A stretch of DNA of 18,992 nucleotides. Source: BS750m-G62 sp964577175. GTDB lineage: Bacteria; Planctomycetota; Phycisphaerae; FEN-1346. Below are positions 1 to 6,399 of this stretch, in pieces (positions within the stretch are counted from its first letter, which is position 1; each line of letters starts with the position of its first letter). The notes under the pieces are model-generated. The model saw only the letters and a list, made by a program, of their open reading frames with translations. It made no database searches and was not told where the DNA came from. The stretch is taken from contig CAZNYC010000079.1 of NCBI GenBank assembly GCA_964577175.1, positions 1 to 18,992 on the forward strand, in the 5' to 3' direction. Position numbers and translations under genes: made by a program.

Positions 1-1122
1 ATGCCCCAGGAGATTCCGCTGCGTTACGGCATGAACCCGCATCAGACCCGCGCCCGCATGTTCGCGGCCGAGGGCGACCTGCCCCTGGAGGTCCTCTCCG
101 GCGCGCCCGGCTTCATCAACATGTGCGACGCGATGAACGCCTGGGCCCTCGTGAAGGAGTTGCGCCAGGCCCTGGACCTGCCCGCGGCCGCGTCGTTCAA
201 GCACGTGAGCCCGGCGGGGGCGGCCGTCACCTCGCCGCTCTCCGGCGCCGAGGCCAAGGCGCTGTTCGTCGACGACATGGCGGACCTCTCGCCGCTCGCC
301 GTCGCGTACGCCCGGGCCCGCGGGGCGGACCGCATGTCGAGTTTCGGCGACTTCGCGGCCTTCTCCGACCGCGTGGACGCGAGCGCGGCCGAACTGCTGG
401 CCCGCGAGGTCTCCGACGGCTGCATCGCCCCCGCCTACGACGACGACGCCCTGAAGATTCTTCGCGAGAAGCGCGGCGGCAAGTACCTCGTCCTCGCCGT
501 CGACACGGACTTCGAGCCGCCCGAGAACGAGCAGCGGATGGTCTACGGCGTGTGGCTCGAGCAGACCCGCAACGCCGCCGTCCCGGGGCCGGAGATCTGC
601 GCCGGCGTCGTCACGAAGAAGAAGGACATGCCCGAGGAGGCCGTGCGCGACCTGGTGGTCGGGTCGATCGCCCTGAAGTACACGCAGTCGAACTCGGTGG
701 CGTTCGCCGCCAGCGGCCAGGCCATCGGCATCGGGGCCGGCCAGCAGTCGCGGGTCCACTGCACGCGGCTGGCCGGCTCGAAGGCCGACACGTGGTGGCT
801 CCGCCAGCATCCGAAGGTCCTGGAGGCCACCTTCCGGGCCGACCTGAACCGGGCCGAGATGAACAACGCCATCGACCAGTACCTGCTCCGAGATCCCACG
901 CCGTTCGAGCAGCGCCAGTGGCAGGAGGCATTCGACCCGGCGCCGGAGCCGCTGACGGCCCAGGAACGGGCCGACTGGATCGCGAAGATGGACGGCGTGG
1001 CGCTGGCCTCCGACGCGTTCTTCCCGTTCCGCGACTCCATCGACCGGGCGGCCCAGTCGGGCGTGAAGTACGTCGTCCAGCCGGGCAACTCCGCCCGCGA
1101 CGACGTCGTCATCGAGGCGTGC
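1..1122 (+). CDS. purH: AICAR transformylase, stand-alone, 3' end lost in the gap
   Basis: Transfers a formyl group from 10-formyl-THF to AICAR, giving FAICAR in the penultimate step of purine synthesis. The 374 visible codons cover almost all of an AICAR formyltransferase domain. It opens with LRYGMNPHQ and carries the catalytic Lys-His in FKHVSPAGAA (K67, H68). KYTQSNSV, the IGIGAGQQSR loop and SDAFFPFRD follow. The inosinicase (IMP cyclohydrolase) domain of bifunctional PurH is absent from what can be seen. Because the window opens exactly on the ATG, an upstream extension cannot be excluded. Sequence stops at VVIEAC, beside the 100-N gap; in vertebrate ATIC (recalled) about 17 residues remain after this point, so only the extreme C-terminus is missing. 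The match to the eukaryotic-type enzyme is striking. Family call is firm; the exact end and single-domain status are less so. Confidence 0.9.
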
Positions 1123-1222
1123 NNNNNNNNNNNNNNNNNNNNNNNNNNNNNNNNNNNNNNNNNNNNNNNNNNNNNNNNNNNNNNNNNNNNNNNNNNNNNN
1201 NNNNNNNNNNNNNNNNNNNNNN
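1123..1222. other. assembly gap (100 N)
   Basis: A run of exactly 100 N, the conventional placeholder for a scaffold gap of unknown size. It removes the end of the AICAR transformylase and whatever lies between it and the neighbouring minus-strand gene, whose stop codon starts immediately after the last N. Adjacency across this point is therefore not certain. Confidence 0.97.
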
Positions 1223-1606
1223 TTAACGAATAACGCGACGGACCTCGATTCGCGGCTTGGCGAAATTGATCAGCAGGCACAGCGTGTGCCCGGTGGCCTT
1301 GAGATAGTTCAGGCACTGGGCAAGGTGCACGTCGTCCAGAACCTTCACGGCTTTCAACTCGACAAGCACCTGGCCTTCAACCCGCAGGTCGGCCAGATAG
1401 TCGCCAACCAGGACGCCGTCATAGTGCACGGGTATAGCGTGCTGCTGCTCAACGGCCATGCCCGACTTGCGACATTCATGTGCCAGCGCGTTTTCGTAGA
1501 CCTTTTCCAGAAAACCGCAACCCAACGTGTTAGCCACCGTGTAGGCGCAGCCGATGATGCGCTTCGTGATCTGGTTTAATTCCGCCCCTTGCCCCCCGCC
1601 GGCCAT
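1223..1606 (-). CDS. GxxExxY family protein (PD-(D/E)xK fold, function unknown)
   Basis: A 127-residue protein with the signature G31-F-L-E34-K-V-Y37 that names the GxxExxY family. The later pattern D73, then E83-L-K85, matches the acidic and lysine core of the PD-(D/E)xK nuclease fold. Family members are usually about 120-135 residues, so this one is complete. They are common in environmental bacteria and have no established role; nuclease activity is an inference from the fold. The ATG is preceded by AAGGGGCGGAGG, a usable ribosome site. Base composition differs from its neighbours: 68 of 120 bases at 1261-1380 are G or C (57%), against 41 of 60 (68%) at 1861-1920 in the next gene. This suggests a recent arrival. 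Its stop abuts the assembly gap. Confidence 0.85.
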   Translation of the reverse strand: MAGGGQGAELNQITKRIIGCAYTVANTLGCGFLEKVYENALAHECRKSGMAVEQQHAIPVHYDGVLVGDYLADLRVEGQVLVELKAVKVLDDVHLAQCLNYLKATGHTLCLLINFAKPRIEVRRVIR

Positions 1607-1649
1607 CCTCCGCCCCTTGCCTGCCTCGCCTTGTTGTCCGCGCTGGCTT

Positions 1650-1678
1650 AATATCGCACCCGTGTATATCTGAGTTAA
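1650..1678 (-). promoter_or_regulatory. possible promoter of the GxxExxY gene
   Basis: Reading the minus strand, TTAACT (1678-1673) and GATATT (1655-1650) are separated by 17 nt, each 4/6 to the sigma70 consensus. This is an AT-rich patch in an otherwise GC-rich region. The predicted start would lie about 37 nt before the ATG. Weak boxes, so tentative. Confidence 0.35.
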
Positions 1679-1685
1679 TCTGTGG

Positions 1686-2576
1686 CTATACCCACGGCGC
1701 GTCGGCGGGGAGGACGCCCTCGAACTCGGCGATGAGGTCCGCCTCGTACTCGGGGCTGTACTCGCCGGCGAGGAACTTCGGCCCCGCCTCCTCCACGAAC
1801 CGCGCCCACGATTCCTCCTCGCGGCCGGGGTTGACGGGGTAGAACATGGCCCGGTTGGCCTTGGCGGCCTTCATGTCGCCGGGGGCGTCGCCGACCATGA
1901 GGATCTTCTCGGGCGGGTACTTGCCGGCGGCGGCCAGGGCGAGGTGCTCCGCCTTCTTGCCCATCTCCTGCCCGGCGATGACGGACATGAACCGCGCCAC
2001 GCCGTGCTCCTCCCACTCGCGTTCCAGCGCCTCGCACGGCGTGGCCGAGACGACGATCATGTCGGCCTTCCCCTCCAGGAGTTCCAGGCTCTCGGGCACG
2101 CCGGGGAACGGCGGCACGCCCTTGACGATGCGGCCGACCGTCTCGTTGATGGTCGTCGACCAGTCGAGGCACCGCGCCAGTTCCGCGTCGCCGGTGCGCT
2201 CGACCTCGGCCTCCAGGGCGGGGTTGCCGAGTTTCGACTCGCGCTCCGTCCAGGCCTTGAGTTGCGGCAGTTCGGGGATATGGACGCCGCGGGCCTGGAC
2301 CTCTTTGCGCTCGCGCAGGAAGTTCATCACGTGCTGGAGGGCCAGGAACCGGTTGCACCCGCGGGTCTTGGAGTAGAGGTTGACGAAGTCCCACGCCTCG
2401 CGGGCGAACTTCGAGACGGCCGCCAGGTCCCACTTCCACACGGTCGTCGGGCAGAAGCACTCCTTGTGCTTCGGCTCCATGGTGTCGAAGGCGCAGCCGT
2501 CGGAATCGATGCCGACGAAATACTCCCGCGAGGGCTCGAACGATTTCAGGGGGGCCTGGGCGTCGGTTTCCGGCAC
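1686..2576 (-). CDS. HAD-superfamily hydrolase, variant DSDGC motif
   Basis: A 296-residue cytosolic protein with the four HAD motifs in order. Motif I is GIDSDGCAFDT, with nucleophile D24 and acid/base D26 and Cys28 where DxDGT normally has Thr. Motif II is VVSATP (S177), motif III probably K207/K208, and motif IV GDAPGD (D230, D234). A large, mostly helical insert (about residues 35-155) sits between motifs I and II, so this is a capped member that probably acts on a small phosphorylated molecule. The substrate is unknown. The start is GTG at 2576, chosen because AAGGAG lies 7 nt upstream; no ATG start competes. A dispersed palindromic element lies about 100 nt upstream. Family is confident; specificity is not. 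Confidence 0.85.
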   Translation of the reverse strand: MPETDAQAPLKSFEPSREYFVGIDSDGCAFDTMEPKHKECFCPTTVWKWDLAAVSKFAREAWDFVNLYSKTRGCNRFLALQHVMNFLRERKEVQARGVHIPELPQLKAWTERESKLGNPALEAEVERTGDAELARCLDWSTTINETVGRIVKGVPPFPGVPESLELLEGKADMIVVSATPCEALEREWEEHGVARFMSVIAGQEMGKKAEHLALAAAGKYPPEKILMVGDAPGDMKAAKANRAMFYPVNPGREEESWARFVEEAGPKFLAGEYSPEYEADLIAEFEGVLPADAPWV

Positions 2577-2677
2577 GGGGAATCTCCTTATGACGATGGC
2601 GTTCGTGTCAGGTTCGAAACGGACCCGCTCCGCTTCGCGTCGCCGCTACTGAGGCCTGCAAAAGGAATCGTCACAGT

Positions 2678-2777
2678 TGTCATTCTGAGGAGGCCGCAAG
2701 GCCGACGAAGAATCTCGCCTTGATGTCGCTCCCGCGGCGAGATTCTTCGGCCTCGCAAGCGAGGCCTCAGAATAACA
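2678..2777. repeat. dispersed palindromic element, copy A
   Basis: A 100-bp near-palindrome. The outer arms TGTCATTCTGAGG (2678-2690) and CCTCAGAATAACA (2765-2777) pair with one mismatch. The inner arms CGAAGAATCTCGCC (2706-2719) and GGCGAGATTCTTCG (2736-2749) pair perfectly over 14 bp around a 16-nt loop. Three more copies occur in this window. This copy lies upstream of both divergent genes. Confidence 0.9.
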
Positions 2778-2907
2778 TCTTCACTGTACCGGACTCAATA
2801 AGCGGTCGGGTACCACTGGCGGCCCGCCTCCGGCGGATAAACTCGCCGCCCGTCTTCCAAGCAGCGGCATGGTACTGATGAGCCACGCCGATGCAAGGAC
2901 TTTCGCC

Positions 2908-2935
2908 TTGAGGCCGGCCGCTGCGGCGGTATCAT
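2908..2935 (+). promoter_or_regulatory. likely promoter of the SDR gene
   Basis: TTGAGG (2908-2913) and TATCAT (2930-2935) with a 16-nt spacer, close to sigma70 consensus. Transcription would start near 2942, giving a 40-nt leader that includes the AAAGGAGG ribosome site at 2966-2973. Confidence 0.5.
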
Positions 2936-2981
2936 ACCTGTCGCGACAACCCAACGCATCCCCGCAAAGGAGGCCCGAACC

Positions 2982-3767
2982 ATGGCGGATCAAGCGTACC
3001 TCGCAGACATGTTCAACCTGGACGGCCAACGCGCGGCGGTGATCGGAGGCGGGGGTGTCCTGGCGGGCGCCATGTGTTCCGCCCTCGCCCGCGCCGGCGC
3101 GAAGGTGGCCGTCCTCGACCTCAACCCCGACGCCGCCCGGACCCAGGCCGACGCCATCGCCGACTCAGGCGGCGAAGCGATGGCCGTCCAGGTCGACGCC
3201 GCCTCCAAGGGCGACCTCGTCGAGGCGTGCAACCGCATCGAGGAGGCGTGGGGCGGCACGGACATCCTCATCAACGCCCCCGGCCTGAACTCCGCCACCC
3301 CCTTCTTCGAGATCACCGACGAGGAGTGGGAGAAACTCATCGCCGTCGACCTCAAGAGCGTCTTCCTGGCGTGCCAGGTCTTCGGCAAGGGGATGGTGGA
3401 GCGCGGCAGGGGGAGCGTGATCAACATCTCCAGCGCCTCCAGCGGCCCGCCCCTCTCGAAGGTCTTTACCTACGGCGTGGCGAAGGGGGGCGTGAACCAG
3501 GTCACGCAGTTCCTGGCTCGCGAATGGGCGGAGGCGGGCGTCCGTGTCAACGCCCTCGTGCCGGGGTTCTTCCCGGCGGAGCAGAACCGCAAACTGCTGA
3601 CCGAGGAGCGGACGGCCAAGATATTCGCCCACACCCCGATGGGCCGCTTCGGCGAACCCGAGGAACTCCTCGGCGCGGTCCTGTACCTGGCCAGCGACCG
3701 CGCCTCCGGATTCGTCACGGGCATCCTGCTGCGAGTGGACGGCGGGTTTGCGGCGATGACGATCTGA
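2982..3767 (+). CDS. SDR-family oxidoreductase, mannonate/fructuronate-reductase-like
   Basis: A 261-residue NAD(P)-dependent short-chain dehydrogenase with a Rossmann fold. The dinucleotide loop is IGGGGVLAGA (residues 21-30), with VLDLN at the end of beta-2. The catalytic residues are S151 in NISSASS and Y164-x3-K168 in YGVAKGG. The motif usually reading NNAG is NAPG (98-101). The Asn of the catalytic tetrad appears as D123 in AVDLKSVF, a residue many SDRs keep. The GGGGVLAGAM loop and LVPGFFPAEQNRKLL resemble the SDR group annotated as D-mannonate/fructuronate reductases, which suggests a sugar-acid substrate; this rests on recall. The ATG has a strong AAAGGAGG 8 nt upstream. It stands alone as a plus-strand gene. 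Confidence 0.85.
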   Translation: MADQAYLADMFNLDGQRAAVIGGGGVLAGAMCSALARAGAKVAVLDLNPDAARTQADAIADSGGEAMAVQVDAASKGDLVEACNRIEEAWGGTDILINAPGLNSATPFFEITDEEWEKLIAVDLKSVFLACQVFGKGMVERGRGSVINISSASSGPPLSKVFTYGVAKGGVNQVTQFLAREWAEAGVRVNALVPGFFPAEQNRKLLTEERTAKIFAHTPMGRFGEPEELLGAVLYLASDRASGFVTGILLRVDGGFAAMTI

Positions 3768-3919
3768 CCTCTCACGGCAATGCCGCATCAGCATAAATCG
3801 CGGTGGGGCTCCGTCCCGGGCGCGCGCAAAGCAAGCCGTGCAAGGATGAGGGGCGGCGGGCCTCCGTCCCGGCCTCGCCCGCCACGTCCTTCTCCGCGGA
3901 GCGCGGCAGGTCGGGCGAC

Positions 3920-3946
3920 CCGCCGGGCCGGAAGCCCGCCCGGCGG
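3920..3946. terminator. GC hairpin between convergent genes
   Basis: CCGCCGGGC (3920-3928) and GCCCGGCGG (3938-3946) form a perfect 9-bp stem with a 9-nt loop. It sits 5 nt beyond the end of the minus-strand gene and downstream of the SDR gene, so it could end transcription from both sides. There is no T-run, so function is uncertain. Confidence 0.4.
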
Positions 3947-3951
3947 CACGT

Positions 3952-4911
3952 CTACCAGATGAACTCCACCGTGTACTCGGGCACGACAAACTCCTTGGCC
4001 AGATCGCGGTAGGTGGCCTGTCGGTCGGTGCAGGCGGCGCGGATGGACTCGGCCTGCGACCACTCGTCCGGACCGGCGAGGTCGGCCACGCTTTCCATGA
4101 AAACCGCTTCGGCGGCGGCCATCTGGTTGCAGAGTTTGTTCGTCTGCGCGATGTCGCGTTCCTCGATGTTCGTAAACGCCCAGGGCTTTTGCATCTTGGG
4201 CTGATACTTATGGAGTTTCTTCTCCAAAATGCTTCGGGCGGCCTTGCAGAGTTGGGCAAGGCGCTCGCTCGCCGCCAACGCCACCTTCCGCGTCTCTTCC
4301 TGGATCTGTTTCCGGGCGGCCTTGCCCCGCGCCGTGTCGGGCGCAACCGACAGAACGGCGCGCGCCTCCTCGCCCAGCGGCTTGACGATCTTGAGCACGT
4401 CCGCCGGGTTCCGCACCCGGGCCACGCGGCTGGCAGCATTCGAGAACTGCTTGATCTGGAACTCGACCCACATGGCCAGGGCGTCGTCCAGGGCCTCGTC
4501 GTCGGAGAGGGGCCGCTTCTCGCCCCCGGACACGGCCGAACCGTAGACGCCCTTGGCGTTGGTGGCCCGGAGCACCTCGCCGATCGCCTCGTACCGGGCC
4601 TTCTCCTCGCTGCCGTGGGGGCACGCCCGGCCAAGGGCGGTATAGGCCCCGCTGGCGGCCCGCCAGTCGCCCTGTTTGCGATAGCATTCGGCCAGGACGC
4701 GGCGGGCTTCGATGGTGGCGTCCTTGTCCTGGGTCGCGCCGAGCAGCGCCTTGGCCTCGGCCACCGCCTCGTCGTACTTGCCGGCCGTAAAGGCCGCGTT
4801 GATGTCCGCCAGGCGCTGGGCGTCATCGGCGAGCGCGGCCGGTACGACGCCCGCCAGTCCCAGGACCAGGCCCGCCCGAAGCATCGCGCCGGCGATCGTT
4901 GCAGTCTTCAT
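3952..4911 (-). CDS. secreted helical TPR-like protein (downstream paralogue)
   Basis: A 319-residue exported protein of unknown function. Residues 1-28 form a signal peptide (MKTATIAG start, hydrophobic core, cleavage after AALA). The N-terminal part (about 33-110) is helical and resembles TPR repeats, for example FTAGKYDEAVAEAKALL. The rest is helical and charged and ends in EYTVEFIW. The ATG at 4911 was chosen because a signal peptide follows at once and GAGGAGGA lies just upstream; in-frame codons further out encode an Arg-rich non-protein-like stretch. It aligns along its length with the gene starting at 6191 (LCNQMAAAEAVF here, LCEKLAAAEQAF there), so the two are tandem duplicates. Both probably act in the periplasm. 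No enzyme motif was seen. Confidence 0.8.
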   Translation of the reverse strand: MKTATIAGAMLRAGLVLGLAGVVPAALADDAQRLADINAAFTAGKYDEAVAEAKALLGATQDKDATIEARRVLAECYRKQGDWRAASGAYTALGRACPHGSEEKARYEAIGEVLRATNAKGVYGSAVSGGEKRPLSDDEALDDALAMWVEFQIKQFSNAASRVARVRNPADVLKIVKPLGEEARAVLSVAPDTARGKAARKQIQEETRKVALAASERLAQLCKAARSILEKKLHKYQPKMQKPWAFTNIEERDIAQTNKLCNQMAAAEAVFMESVADLAGPDEWSQAESIRAACTDRQATYRDLAKEFVVPEYTVEFIW

Positions 4912-5120
4912 GGTCTCGTCCTCCTCTTGCCGTGTCCCCATAACGGCTGCGGACGACCCCCTCGCGGAGAAGACGCCCAACCGGTCCCGTCCGCGCGGAC
5001 GGGAAGCGTGTTTCCGAAAATGCGGTCCTGCCTGCCGACGGGCCGCGGCGTTCGACGTGCTCCGTGCGACCCGTCCGGTGCTGCCTCGGGCCGGGCGGTG
5101 GTCCCGTCCCGCCCCCGCGA

Positions 5121-6191
5121 TCAGTAGCGATTGCCTTCGGGGCCCCGGCCGCTCCATTCGCGGCCCCTGCCGCCTCGGTTGCCGCGATCCGGCCGTTCGG
5201 GCAGCGTGAGGTCGGTGGCGAGTTTCTCGTAGTCGGCGCGGCGTTTTTCGGCCTCTTCCCGCAGGGTTTGACCCTCGGGCCAGTCGCGAGTTCCATCGAG
5301 TTCATCCATGGCATCGAGGAAGGCCTGCTCGGCGGCGGCCAGTTTCTCGCACAGGGCTTTGTACCGGCGCATCTCCGACTGGCGGGACGAATTGAGCCCG
5401 CGCTCCTGAAGGACCACCTGGAACTGGCTGCTCTTGTCTCGGAGGGCGGCAATAGTCTTCTTGCTCAGCGGCGCCAGCCGCATCGCCGCCGCCTGCACCG
5501 CCGCCCGGGCCAGGCTCGGGCTCATCTCCGGCCAGATGCCCTGCAACTGGGCGATCTCCTCGGCGACGCCCACGAACCGCTGGACTATTTCCTCGACGCT
5601 CCGGGCCCGCCTGAGGCGCGGCAGCCGAAGTTCCACCCGTTTCGCCCGGTTCTGCGCCAAGGTTGCCAGCGCCTTTTCGAGGACCGCGTCGTCGTCCAGG
5701 GTGCCGGCGTCTTCGGCATTGCCGGACTGAACCAGCGGGTAATACACGCCGTCGCGGGAGGCGCGGAGGATTTCGGCCACGGCCTCCAACCGGACGAACT
5801 CGTCGGACCCTTTCTCAAACCGGTTCCGCAGCGAGAGGTAGGCTCCCTGGGCGAGGCCCCACTCCTTCTTCTTCCGCTGCGACTTGGCCACGATGCGGGC
5901 CGCCTCCGTCTTCAGCGCCTCGCTCTCGGCGCTGCGGACGAAATCCTTGGCCAGCGTGATGGCCTTGTCGTAATCGCCCCCCGCAAACGCGGTCTCGATG
6001 TCGTGCAACGCCCGCTGCTCTTCGGGGGAAGGACCGGTGCGCTTCGGCGCCGTTTTCGCCTCCGCCGGCGCCTCGCTTGCCGTCGCCTCGCCGAACCCCG
6101 CCGCCCAAAGCGGCGCACCCGCCGCGGCGACCAGCAGCACCGCCAGGCAGGCGGGTACACGAAGTGGAAACCGTTTCACGTCATACACCAT
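5121..6191 (-). CDS. secreted helical TPR-like protein (upstream paralogue)
   Basis: A 356-residue exported protein of unknown function. A signal peptide covers about the first 31 residues (KRFPLRVPACLAVLL, then WAAG). A Pro/Ala/Glu-rich linker and a TPR-like helical pair (AFAGGDYDKAITLAKDFV) follow, then a long charged helical body. The C-terminal tail is rich in Arg and Gly (GNRGGRGREW). The start at 6191 is preferred because AAAGGG lies 8 nt upstream; ATG at 6209 is an alternative with six more residues. A perfect TATAAT on this strand sits at 6213-6208, very close to either start. The paralogue begins 209 nt downstream. Order and orientation suggest one transcript, though the 209-nt gap leaves room for a second promoter. 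Confidence 0.8.
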   Translation of the reverse strand: MVYDVKRFPLRVPACLAVLLVAAAGAPLWAAGFGEATASEAPAEAKTAPKRTGPSPEEQRALHDIETAFAGGDYDKAITLAKDFVRSAESEALKTEAARIVAKSQRKKKEWGLAQGAYLSLRNRFEKGSDEFVRLEAVAEILRASRDGVYYPLVQSGNAEDAGTLDDDAVLEKALATLAQNRAKRVELRLPRLRRARSVEEIVQRFVGVAEEIAQLQGIWPEMSPSLARAAVQAAAMRLAPLSKKTIAALRDKSSQFQVVLQERGLNSSRQSEMRRYKALCEKLAAAEQAFLDAMDELDGTRDWPEGQTLREEAEKRRADYEKLATDLTLPERPDRGNRGGRGREWSGRGPEGNRY

Positions 6192-6207
6192 CAGCGTCGC
6201 CCTTTGC

Positions 6208-6213
6208 ATTATA
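6208..6213 (-). promoter_or_regulatory. -10 element before the upstream paralogue
   Basis: A perfect TATAAT on the minus strand, 16 nt before the preferred ATG at 6191. No good -35 box lies 16-18 nt upstream. Transcription would begin near 6201, leaving about 10 nt of leader. Tentative. Confidence 0.35.
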
Positions 6214-6362
6214 CAGAATCCTACCTGAATCATGGCCGCCGGGCAACCCGAATTCACGATTCAACCCTCCATGGCGGGGTCGCTCGCCGGCACCTCGGTG
6301 CGGTCGCGACGAGGCGTTCGTCCCGCTAAGGAGAGCTGGGCCGAACGCACGCCTGCGGTCCA

Positions 6363-6390
6363 TGGACGCCGCGGCGTCCGGCCGTATAAT
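6363..6390 (+). promoter_or_regulatory. promoter giving a leaderless radical SAM mRNA
   Basis: TGGACG (6363-6368, 4/6) and a perfect TATAAT (6385-6390) with a 16-nt spacer. The expected start of transcription, about 6397, is 2-3 nt before the ATG at 6400. No Shine-Dalgarno sequence lies between, which fits a leaderless transcript. Confidence 0.5.
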
Positions 6391-6399
6391 GCCCGTGCC

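Larger units (their letters stand above)
2577..2981. other. intergenic region between divergent genes
   Basis: This 405-nt stretch separates the HAD hydrolase from the SDR gene. It holds the ribosome site of the HAD gene (on the minus strand), a 100-bp palindromic repeat and a likely promoter plus ribosome site for the SDR gene. No convincing coding sequence is present; the open frames at 2781-3029 have no family resemblance and no ribosome site. Confidence 0.7.

Noticed and set aside
2678..2777. Rho-independent terminator of a nearby gene
   Set aside because: This copy is upstream of both flanking genes and other copies are found in every gene orientation, with no T-run after the stem.
2781..3029. 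Small minus-strand genes before the SDR gene
   Set aside because: They overlap the SDR start and promoter, have no ribosome site and resemble no protein family.
3165..4826. 553-codon minus-strand frame spanning the SDR gene and its neighbour
   Set aside because: It is out of frame with both supported proteins, very Arg/Pro/Ser-rich, and its sequence is an antisense or shifted reading of them.
4912..5157. 82-residue extension of the downstream secreted paralogue
   Set aside because: It would bury a clear signal peptide inside the protein and overlap the end of the upstream gene; the ATG at 4911 has its own GAGGAGGA.
6232..6399. N-terminal extension of the radical SAM protein from ATG 6232
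   Set aside because: The extra 56 residues are Arg/Ser/Gly-rich with no domain, lie upstream of a perfect TATAAT, and the SAM fold begins right after the ATG at 6400.
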